Part shown: positions 8,883 through 19,800 of the stretch, piece by piece
How the letters are laid out: each line of letters begins with the position of its first letter
Position numbering within the stretch: position 1 is the stretch's first letter
Assembly: GCA_000969725.1 (NCBI GenBank)
Contig: JXSR01S048209.1
DNA: 24,909 nt
Source of the DNA: Ophiothrix spiculata
Taxonomy: Eukaryota; Echinodermata; Ophiuroidea; Amphilepidida; Ophiotrichidae
Reading direction: 5' to 3' (one strand)
The notes under the pieces: generated by a model
The model's input: only the letters and a program-made list of their open reading frames with translations
Told to the model about the DNA's origin: nothing
Databases searched by the model: none
Position numbers and translations under genes: made by a program

Positions 8883-9202
8883 GAGCTCGTGTGGTCTAGT
8901 GGAATAGCGCAGGACTCCGAATCATGAGATCGCGAGTTCGAGCCCCGCTACGGCCAACAAGTTATGTCCTTGGGCAAGGCATTTAATCCTCATTGCTTCA
9001 TCGACCCGAGCGTTATTGGGTAGCTGTTATGGGGAACATTACAATCTAAGTGCAGATAGGATGCGCGCCTGGCCAGCGACAACTAGTTAATGCGAAATGA
9101 TTGTGACGGTTTCCTGACGGCAGCGTAATAATAATTGGCGACAGCGCTTCGCATACATAGTTAAAAAGCGCTATAAAAATCCGATTATTATTATTATTAT
9201 TA
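8883..9202 (+). mobile_element. tRNA-derived SINE, family B, copy 1
   Basis: The element starts at gagctcgtgtgg. It has a box A-like tggtctagtgg and a box B gagttcgagcccc, then the central motif tccttgggcaaggcattta at about 8967. It ends with aaaagcgctataaaaatc and an ATT microsatellite. It is homologous over its length to the reverse-oriented copy at 24572-24866. The head resembles a tRNA but is degenerate, so it is not a tRNA gene. No clear target duplication was found here. Confidence 0.9.
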
Positions 9203-10300
9203 AATGTTTCTCTTTTGACATGTACATATTAACGTATCTGCAAGAGCTTCATTTGATCTTTAATCTGGTAAATCCAGACTGAGGTAAATCTTTAGGATTT
9301 AGAAAACACTGGATAGTCACAACACCATCACATATAAATATATTGCAAATCAATTCGCTGTCAATTTGAGCCATTTCTGTTTACATTTTTGGATTTTACT
9401 ACACTTTTAAGCTTTATTTAAAGCATTTCAATAAGTTGTTAATTCTAAGTGGAATCTAGGCTAGTCACTTTAATCACCAGTGAGAGTACGTGTGCGAGGC
9501 GTCTTGTATCCTGGGCAGACCGTAAACCGCCTCAGGTTGGTGTGGATATCAAACAAACAGGTATAATTCACTTTACTTTTCGTGTATGATAATGCAGAAT
9601 GGTGCATCAATTCATTATGATTGTACATATATTTCGTAAGGTACCCAGTTGTCTATGTACACAGACACTGAAAGACTTCAGTACATTTTACTAAATGAGT
9701 GTCCAATGTTCTATCAACAGTTGTCTTCTTGGTCTGGCTTATTGGTAAGGAATTTATCTTCATACCTCCTAATATTCTGGATGTAGGGCTGCAGTAAAAA
9801 AAAAAAAAAGCAAAACAATAAGCGTTCTTGTGAAATGTCAATGATTCAAAGACCTGCACTGTTCAACCAGGTAAGCAGAGCTAGCACACGGGTTCCATTA
9901 AAATCGTAATAACTCATTTTTTCTATCTATGGATTCACACCACAAAATAGATCGCCTATTCATTCCTATGCAAAACAGCCTCATGATCATACCGGATATA
10001 TAAGCTCTAAAGCATGTAAAGCGACTTGTTGCTTCATTACTATACCGCATAAATATTTATTAGGAAACCATGAAATACAATTGGTCAGTTAAAGCTGATG
10101 CGCATGATAGCATTATGCCTACTTCCCCCAAGTGCGCGTAAAGCCCACGCAGGGAAAAAATGAGAAACTATCGCACCCCTACTATCGCACCCCCTGTAAT
10201 CACACGTAACACTTCTCAGTTGGAAATTATACGGTGATCGAGAAGAATGGACTTTTTTGGTGATTTTTTGATGTGTAAATATCAAATTTTAGTAAAATAT
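9203..10300. other. Gene 3' flank, no gene recognised
   Basis: No exon, RNA gene or transposon could be supported in this 1.1-kb stretch. A direct repeat of ctatcgcacccc occurs twice near 10165-10190. The short ORFs at 9653-9859 and 10085-10285 look like chance. Confidence 0.45.
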
Positions 10301-10310
10301 TTATGAGGTA

Positions 10311-10462
10311 TAGTAAAACAAATACAACATGGTTTACTTCGTGAAGTATTGAAAATTCCTGATCTCACGGTGTTGGATGCGTGTGACTACGGGATCAGTA
10401 ATTTTCACTACTTCCCTCGATACCATGTTGTATTTGTATACACTTGCATTTTTTTTTTGTAA
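10311..10462. mobile_element. Small fold-back element with 10-bp flanking repeats
   Basis: An exact 16-bp inverted repeat, acaaatacaacatggt, lies at 10318-10333 and 10422-10437. Further pairing inside (gaaaattcctgatc at 10351-10364 with gatcagtaattttc at 10393-10406) makes a long imperfect hairpin. The decamer ttatgaggta occurs directly on both sides, at 10301-10310 and 10463-10472, consistent with a target duplication. The right edge carries a T-rich tract. It has no coding capacity, and the transposon class is unclear. Confidence 0.65.
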
Positions 10463-10695
10463 TTATGAGGTACATGAGCTCACAAAGAGAAAATATAATC
10501 CCGTATAGTTTTTGGTTAGGTCGCCTCGAACATAGAACATGCTCAAGTATAAATTTTCTTTAACTCGCTCCAAACTTTCCCTAGATACTAAAAATCAAAT
10601 CAACATTATGGTACTAGTAATCTTTAACCAGTTTGACTATTATATTGGTACCACAGAACACAGAAATTTTACCCCCGCCATTTTAAAGCTTTTAC

Positions 10696-10701
10696 TTTAT
10701 T
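10696..10701 (-). promoter_or_regulatory. Candidate polyadenylation signal of the kinase gene
   Basis: On the minus strand this is AATAAA, about 40 bp after the in-frame TAG of the last kinase exon. The spacing supports that exon being terminal. Such hexamers are frequent in AT-rich DNA, so the call is tentative. Confidence 0.45.
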
Positions 10702-10740
10702 AATATTTTTCGAAGTGTCAGGTTTATGTTGGTCTTTGTG

Positions 10741-10846
10741 CTATACCTTCTTGTTTGGAATCATCTCGTTCAGTACTTGAGAAATTTCAGAAAAAAATGG
10801 ACGATCATCAGGAGAAGTACGCCAACACTTGACCATAAGCTCGTAT
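10741..10846 (-). CDS. Kinase exon 8 of 8 seen: end of C-lobe, probable stop
   Basis: The acceptor cttttcttcag lies just before 10846. The first base completes a split Ile codon. The exon then reads [20 protein letters not shown], which holds the CW and RP residues of subdomain XI, and ends MIPNKKV with TAG at 10743-10741. The stop falls just after the domain, so there would be almost no C-terminal tail. The sequence aag|gtatag at the same place could instead act as a donor (exon end 10747, phase 0), leading to tail exons that I do not see. Confidence 0.85.
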
Positions 10847-13800
10847 CTGAAGAAAAGTAATCGAAACAAATTACAGTGGGCTATTTTTGACTAAATAAAA
10901 TCACACGAGTTATACCGTTATGCGTACGCATACATAGGCGTATGGTAATTTTTATCCTTTTGTATATGATAGATTATCGGCCTACAATGCAATACCACTC
11001 TTATGGTGAGACATAACTGACTCGGAGCATTTATAAGAATTTCTTTATCCTTGTAATTTGAAAATCAAGCTACACTATGTCCACATTGTGACGTCTTAAA
11101 TATACATATAAGAATAACGGCCTCATAATAACCATTGATGCCAACAAGAAAGTCGTCAATTTCCTGGATGTCACCCTCGACCTCAACTCTGGAACACACC
11201 AACCATACTTAAAACCGGGTAGTAACCCCATCTATGTCAACGCTAAGAGCAACCATCTACCAAGCGTAATAAAAGCAATACCTAAGGGTATAAACCACCG
11301 CCTCTTAAGTATATCTTCAAACGAAGACGTGTTCAAGAAATCTACCAACGTATATAAAGAAAACAGCGGATACAGCCACAATTTGGAACACACACCCCCT
11401 GCAAATACAACAAAAACTGATCGCAAGAACCGGAGAAAGAGAAAAATCACGTGGTTTAACCCACCATACGAATCTTCCGTAGCAACCAACGTCGGAAAAG
11501 AATTCTTTGAGATCGTCATAGAAAACTTCCCTAAAAGGACACACACTGCAGCAAATATGCATGCTGCATGCCTAATATGAAATCTGTAATTGACCAGCAT
11601 AATGCATAAGAAAATAATCAAAAAGCATGTCCCAAAACCAGATGAAAAATTCTTCAATCGCAGAAATAAACTCAACTGCCCCCTTGCAGGGAAATGTAGA
11701 CAATCCAATGTCGTATACCAAGCGACAGTAAGAACAGACTCCAACGTAGAAACCTACGTAGGAATCTCTACCACAGAACTCAAATATAGAATTGCCAATC
11801 ATAACCAGTCCTTCAGAAATGATAAATACAGAACTCAAACTGAACTATCCAAACATATCTGGAATCTCAAAGACAACAAAACTGCCTACTAACCTGGAAA
11901 ATCTTGTGCAGAAGACAAACATATTCCAACTGCACAAAAAAATGTAACCTGTGCAACATGGAAAAATACTTCATAATCTGCAAGCCCCGAATGGCAAACC
12001 TCAACAAGTGCTCCAAGCTCATCAGCACATGCCGCCATGCAGCCAAAATTAAACTTTCCATTGTAACTTAGTCCCTATCCCTCAACTTTAACCCCAGCCA
12101 CCCAGACCCAACCATCTACGCGTTTACCACCGCGCTATCACATCCGGACCGCGACCACTTCCCGCGTCAGACACCCGTTGAATACGCACCCCCGGTCCCT
12201 CTCAAATTTCCCGCGTAAATCAGACCCTGGCAACCACGCGTTTGCCCAATCGCGCGATTGTACCCACCCACCGCCCGCGCTAACGCCCGCGTGCTTAACA
12301 CACGATGCCTCGCAATCCCCCAAGTGCAATTTGTGCTTGTTCTTCATTCAATCCCTGATGAGAGGTATCTATCTCGAAACAAATTTGTCGGAGAAATGAA
12401 ATAAATATCTTATCTATAACTTTTATATCTGTGTCTTTACCTCGCTCCTTTTTTACAACAAAATGTGTGTAATGGATGGTAAAACAATTAAATATAAGCA
12501 GTTGGCGTAACTCAAAAAATTGAGGAGTCTTCGGAGGACGAGGGTTTGCATTTTTAAGATCGGGTATTTGAAAGTGTAGAAGCATGTAGTAAAAAGTGAT
12601 ATCAAAATATATATGTATTTTTTGCATATATGCATTTTTTGTATTAAAAGAAAAGAAAACAAAGCAAAACTGCAAAAAGCAAACAAATGAACTACCAAAA
12701 AGGCAAACAAACACAAAAAAAGTCTTAAGCCTTGTTAAAAAAAGCCATAAATATTCTGAAAACCATCAAACGAACTACATGGAAAATAAAACTGTTTGAA
12801 CTGAACTGAACTGAACACACTTTTGAATGTTGATACCGACACCCATAAAACGTCAATTGGTACCGTAATGTATGAGTTCAACCTTTCCATTCATACAATA
12901 ATCGGATATTAAAGGCAATACGTAATTATGGCGACACAAATAACGACAAACATGAATATTAGTTCTAAGAACATTTATAGCATTGGTGAAATGTAATTTT
13001 TTAATACTCACATATGTTCGTCAAGACATTCTGGTTTTGGCATACGGTATCCGTCTTCCAATTTTGTAATCAATTCATCATTTTCTATTCCAGGATATGG
13101 AAGTTGTCCTATCATAAACACAACATGTTAACATTTATTTTACTTAATTATGCATGTTGGCTGTAAAAGCAAGTAGTTAGCTTTTTGCTCTCATCTTGTT
13201 TTTTTAATCCATAAGTGCTTGAAGGAAATAACTTTTAGGAAGCAATGCGCATACACAACATAACCCAATACTGTAGCTTTAGATACTTGTTGAAAAAATA
13301 TACAGATAACTATCATTTCTTGTTATTTTAATAATAATTATTCTACACACTACCATTAGAACGTCACATTACTTTCACATTTCCTTTGCTACCATAAATA
13401 AATGAATAAATAAATAAGTGGCAAAAATTGGAAAGCGTGTCATGCATTTCAATAACTCAAGAATCTCTATTCTTTTGTTTTTTACATGAGCAATTTAATG
13501 AAAATATATTATATATGTTAAAATACCTTCCAAACTGTGGCGGTAATACATACCTAATGTTGCAATTTCCCACAGAAGCACAGCAAAAGCCCATCTGCAA
13601 GGACAAAAGCCGAGATGAAATAAAACTAATTAATGAATCAAACTTACAATCGTATTATCTATTTACTTTGTGAGTACACATCATAGTTACTGATCATAAA
13701 AACAATGGTAACAGAAACAAAACAAATAAGCTGTGTCAAACTAGGTAATAAAACACATCAAATCGAATACTTTTCAAAAAGTAGATGCACAACAAAGAAA

Positions 13801-16800
13801 GGGTGTACTTTATACTTGCTGTAAATAGAGAAAAGAGGAACTACTTTTTTTTAAGTTGTGGAAACTGATGTAATTTTGTCGTTTGTCCATTATTATTATC
13901 CATGAATGGATCCTTTTTCTTTACAAAATATGTTTTTTATGGGTCTGATTTTCAAAATTTGCGCCGAAATGTTTACTTTTTATTCAAAACTGATTTAATC
14001 ATATCGGAAAATGCATTTTTGCACACCGCACTATGCAGCGGATTTAGGGCTTAATTTGGTGTTTGAACGGCAGCCACTTGTTCATAATCTCGCGGAGAAA
14101 AATAGGATATATGGAAAATGAAAAATGGGAAAAAGAACCCTCAAAAGAAACATCAGTTTTTATAGTTACATCAGTTTTTCTTTTATTTTCAACAATATCA
14201 CACACCTCAATGAAGGGTCTAAATTACAGTTACAAATTTTAACTCAGCATGGAATTTTCTACACTTATTTTAATAAGTGTAGAAAATTCCATGCGAAATA
14301 TAGTACGGAAAACTACGGATGTTAAAACATCCGTAGTTTTACGTACTAAAGTATTCCGAAAAAGAAACTGGTACACTTTGGTTTGGTTCTCTACTACTCA
14401 AATTATATAGTTACAAGCCCAAAATAATTGCACGTAATGTAAATTCATATGTTTCCTGTTTAATCGGTACAAAAAGTCCGAAAATACCCCGCTTATCGGG
14501 CGAAGTAAAGATTGTTGGTAGGGCAACTAAAGTTACCATTTTTGAAGGCTACGGTGAAACATCCCCAGCAGAAAACGTAGCACATAATACCCCAAGCTAG
14601 CCCGTACCAATCACTGCTTTACTCCCTCTTAGTCATGGACGAGCGGGCTTTTCAAACTCAAAAGTATACGCATGGAAGAAGAATATGAATAGATGAGAGA
14701 TAGCCTAATTAAGATGTTCAAGAAAGGTGCTGAAATGTGTCAAAAGATGTTTTAATATTGTACCGTTTAAACAATTTGGTTAAAAGAGAACAATCTTCCA
14801 AAAGAGTTATATGAACAAAGATTTAAATTTTAAGCACCAGTGCAATCACCACTGTTTGATCACTAGTAATATATAGCCATTTAATGCTAAAGGCACATTA
14901 TTGGTGGCGCTATTTCCATAAATCAAGTTTACAGTTTTAAGAACCTATGGCCCTTAGTTTTAGCATTTGCCACATGGAAAAGGTATAGAAGACCAGAAAC
15001 AATTTTTTTTCATGTTAAATTCACCCAACAAATATTTAATTTTTGCATTATGCATATAATTAATTTCAAAAACTGAATAGCGCCACCAATAATGACATTT
15101 TTAAATATGGGGTAAAAAGAATGCTTTTTGATCTAAAATGAGCCATTTTTTGAGATAAAATGTGAAAATAAATTTTGAAATCAAATGTTACAATTCAACA
15201 CCTAATTTATGAAATAATTCAAACACTTTTAAGGGCCTGCATTGATTGTTACAGTGCATTTTTGTCGGAAAATAATAAATGAACCCATCAAACAGTGGTG
15301 CAATATTTTCATTTGAAATTATGTGAAGCAACAACATGGTTATTTTGAATGTTTATCCAGTGCAATAGCGAGCTAAGCGTTATACGGCATAAAATATTGA
15401 TGCAACTTGTGATCGATATGTCCTGCGGTAGTTACGGGGTATTGAGCAATGGTATGCGCAGCGTTGTTATCACGGTGTGTTCAAAATTGGTAATTTTAGT
15501 TGCCTGACCAAAAATCTTTAATACGCTCGATAAGCGGGATATTTTCGGATTTTGAAAGACTTTTTGTAACGATTAAACAGGAAACATATGAATTTACATT
15601 ATGTGCAATGATGTGGGGCTTGTAACTATATAATTTGAGTAGTACAGAACCAAACCAAAGTGTACCAGATTCTTTTTCGGAATACTTTATATTTCGTTTG
15701 TTCTCTTCAAATCGAGAGTTGTGAACAAATGAACGTGAATAAATAAATCAATAAATATATATATACATTTGATGCCTCTTAATTGGAACACCTCGGGAGA
15801 AGCACAAATATCCCGATTAACCAGTTACCTCGATTAAGCAAAATACAGAAATTGCCATATAAGTGAGATGTTTTCACACTAAAATATACACTAAATTCAT
15901 GAGCTGACAAAAAAGCACACAGCGAAAGAATTTTAGAGGCCTCTTGAATAGATTAAGATTTTTGCTGGGATTTTCATCAGAATTTTTGATTGTGGTTTTA
16001 AATTTTGGCCCGTATTTGCAATTTACTTGCAACTTATTATCATAGTTAGGAAATTTTCATTAGATTAATGCATTTTTGCTAAAAATTAGCCCGTTTATCA
16101 GGAGGAATGCCCCAATTAACTGGTCAGTTTTGTACATAAACAAACGGTTCCCCGACTGAATACGTCAATTAACCAAAATCCCTTTTAAGAGGATCCCGAT
16201 TAAGCAGCGTCGACTGTACAGCAATGTAAACATTATGCCGTATAAACTGACTTACACGTCGCTTTGTGATGTATATTCTTTGTGGCAAAGTGACTCTAAA
16301 GCTAACCATCGAACAGGAACACGTTGCTGTAAATCAAAACATATTTAAAAGCGTAAATTAAAACCATTTTATTTTCGGATGAGTTAATATCAGTATAAGG
16401 TTATATTGCATCAAGCAACAGCAACAACAACAATAATCATAAAAATTGCAAAAATAGCACTGTTTCTTGGATAAAACATGAAAGAATGTAGATTTTGATC
16501 TTCGTTTGTACTTGTTTAGACGAATAATTTCATAACTTTTCCAAGTGTCAATCAAGGCATGTTACATACCAGTATATATGGTACGACTCTTAATTTGTAT
16601 CAATATGTATCGTTTTACTCTGCTTGCTATGGAGTCCAAGCAAGTCCTGTAATTGGCCAGCAGAACAAAATTAATGTAAATTAAAAACAATCTATATGCT
16701 TCAAATAGCAATCGTTGGGGAAAATGTACATATTGGCAAAACTTATAAAACCACGAAGTCGGATATTTTGGCAACTTGTAGCCCATCAGTCAAGACATTT

Positions 16801-19800
16801 TGAATTTTTAGAATCTTACTATAATTTGCGAAATGTGTAACCTCGACATAAATACACTGGAAAACATACTTAAAATTGGTCATTCTTTCAATTATGCATG
16901 CATTTTTAGATAGGTGAGAAATGTGCCATTTTCTTATTCATATCGAGCTCTGACAATAGCTAAAACACAGTAGCCTATGTAGATTTAAAAGATAGATACA
17001 ACTGGATTTCGTCACATCAAGATCAAGAATTTCACCTTCAAAATCCCCTTTTTTGAACATATCGTAATTGAATACGATAGTTAAAAAACATTTACAATAT
17101 TACCTCTGATTTTTGAACATATATTGAGTATGTTGATCTCGACAATCCAAAATCAGCCACCTTGGCCACAAGTCCTCCATCTGCTTTATCCAAGAGAATA
17201 TTTCTTGCTGCAAGATCTCGATGGATAATCTGAGACTATATTTATAACTAATAAGGTCACTATTTTGGCTACCATGTCAATATTTTTTACGAATGCAAAA
17301 AATGGAGAAAATCTACAGCCACAATTAGACCCCCCCCCCCCACACACACACCATGAAAGGAAAAGAAAAATAGACATGACAGTGTCACTAAAAGTGACAC
17401 GGACCTTGCCGATTGCCATTTGTTTAAATGTCAGACGACGGACTTAATATGTATTCAATACTTCTCTGCATTAAAAAAGTTATAGAAATGTCAGAACTTT
17501 AAACGCTCATATCTCAGAACTAGTATTATGTGACTTAAGTACTTCTTATTCTACACTCTTCATTTGTACTTTTAATCAATGTTCCAGAACAAACGATTTG
17601 ACACCTTATTCTTTGAAATCGGACAAAGTTGAAAATTTGACCTTTCTTTTGACATTTGTCCCCCGAGGAAGAGTCAGACAATGGGGTCACCATTGACACT
17701 TTTAATCACCGAACAAAGGCGCACAACTTGACACCTTATATGTTGATATCAAACAAGGTCCACAATTTGACCTTACTTTTGACCTTTTACCCCTACGAAA
17801 AGGTGGGACGACAATGTCACCATTGACACTTTTGATCAACATTCCAAGACGAATAATAATTTGACACCTGTACTTTTGATATCGGGTAAAGTTGAAAATT
17901 TGACCTTTCTTTTGACCTTTGACCCCCAAGGAAGTGTTGGACCACGGGGTTACTATTAACACTTTTGATCGCTGGTCCAAGACGAAAAGTCAGAACTTTA
18001 AACGCTCATATATCATAACTAGTATTATGTGACTTAAGTACTTTTTATTCTACACTCTTCATTTGTACTTTTAATCAATGTTCCAAAACAAACGATTTGA
18101 CACCTTATTCTTTGAAATCGGACAAAGTTGAAAATTTGACCTTTCTTTTGACATTTGTCCCCCGAGGAAGAGTCAGACAATGGGGTCACCATTGACACTT
18201 TTAATCACCGAACAAAGACGCACAACTTGACACCTTATATGTTGATATCAAACAAGGTCGAACATTTGACCTTTCTTTTGACCTTTTATCCCTACGAAAA
18301 GGTCGGACGACAATGTCACCATTGACACTTTTAATCAACATTCCAAGACGAATAATAATTCGACACCTGTACTTTTGATATCGGGTAAAGTTTAAAATTT
18401 GACCTTTCTTTTGACCCCCAAGAATAATCCAAATTTAATATCTAATTTGTAAAAAAAAACCCATTACAATCGTACACTGTTACACATTTTCGGGGTGCGA
18501 TTTACATCGTCTTGCGCCATTATGGGTACATTTTTCGCTCAACAATTACGCCTTTTAAGGTCCATTTTGAGGCATTCTGACGAGCATGAGTACCCCTTTA
18601 GTATCCGAGCAATCCCTCCGGGATATCGAGTACATTTCAAATAGAATTATCATAGGTAAACTATAATATTAACGATATTTTGTTTTAATAAATAAACATA
18701 AAGTATGTAGATATATGCTATGCTATGCCTCCTTGTTTTGTAATTTCACGCGGCCTATGCGATGACCTCTGTGAGCCATAAGTTTCATTTCATACCAAGC
18801 TTAACCTTGATCAGCCATTAGGGGGCTGACATTTTCTTCGGAAGGGGGTGGGTCCCAAATATACTGGAGAGGGGATGGGGTCATAGATTTTTTGACATGA
18901 AAACAGGAGGGTTATTAAATTATTTCATCGAAAGTAGGGGGGGGGGTCACAAAAAATATTAATATTTCGTGGTTGAGTATACATGAAATCGCATCATTTT
19001 GTGTCCTATTTTCAACAAATTTCCGAAGCTGCAAATGCAAGAAAAGAGTCAAAAGCTGCCCTGTTGATATTCAATGAGGCAAACTAATCAAATTGCACGA
19101 GAGTTCGGAATGTACATTGATGTACATTTAGTGGCGTAGCTAGAGAGGGCCCGGGCCTCAAGGATGTGCATGATAGTACATCCCAGGATTATCAACATGG
19201 ATGCCAGGCATGGGTGTACATTTCAAGCTCTCATGTAGTTTGCCCTGGCAATGTTGTATTGTAAAACAAACAAGTGACCAGAAATGTCATATTGGTTCTC
19301 ATTCTTTTATCAAGCGGGGAGGGGCGGGGGGGGGGGGGGCACACAAAATAATGGGTTCTGTTGGTAGGGGGGTCATAAAATTTTCAGCTTTCGGGTAGGG
19401 GGGTCTTGAAAAAAATGCCAAGTCACTCAACATTTTGGGGACATACCCCCTTCCGAAGAAAATGCCTGCCCCTCTAATATGACCTATCTCTGCCCGGATC
19501 AGTTCCCAAAGTTCTGTATTATTTTCTAAGAGAAAATTAGGCATTGTGCACAATAGACCACAACTTTGTTGCAACCTGGCCACAGCCTTATTTTTTCCAA
19601 GATGGCGACATTACATGTTTTGAAATTATTTTGAGGTGCATAATCAAGTCTACGGTCGCTATCTTGGAAAATAAAGGATGTGGCCAGGTTGCGGCCGAAC
19701 ACACAAATCTGTAGCTTGATTGTGCTCAAGCGCCTTAGTTCCTTGGTCAAGAGAAGTTTAAACGCATTCATTTTGGGTACTAACTTAGTTCGAACTGGGG

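Larger units (their letters stand above)
14294..15696. mobile_element. Long-inverted-repeat element, about 1.4 kb, arms near 200 bp
   Basis: The left arm (14294 to about 14550) is matched in reverse complement by the right arm (about 15490 to 15696). Anchors include cgaaatat, aaagtattccgaaaaag, ggtacactttggtttggttct, tataatttgagtagta in reverse, and gtttcctgtttaatcg. Identity is about 85-90% by eye. The interior carries one copy of a dispersed repeat (15053-15296) and no transposase. It behaves like a non-autonomous DNA element or an inverted duplication. No clear target duplication could be assigned. It lies in the kinase intron between 16255 and 13595. Confidence 0.8.

Noticed and set aside
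8883-8950. tRNA gene candidate
   Set aside because: The box A and box B-like head continues into a SINE body, and the same head occurs at 24866-24800 with a target duplication; the cloverleaf is degenerate.
10919-10932. Palindrome tatgcgtacgcata
   Set aside because: Fourteen bases is short enough to occur by chance and no related structure surrounds it.
11232-11744. Longest ORF in the window, 170 codons on the minus strand
   Set aside because: It is the exact antisense of the Penelope-like frame on the plus strand, whose family motifs are clear; the minus translation has no recognisable domain.
16358-16786. Two minus ORFs as kinase exons
   Set aside because: They lie between exons 4 and 5, which already join in phase without them, and they show no kinase motif.
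17491-18420. CRISPR-like repeat array
   Set aside because: Units of 131 and 499 bp with no short constant repeats and variable spacers; the surroundings are eukaryotic introns.
19299-19583. 94-codon minus ORF with polyproline
   Set aside because: It is produced by a G run in the G-rich inverted-repeat element and crosses its right end.
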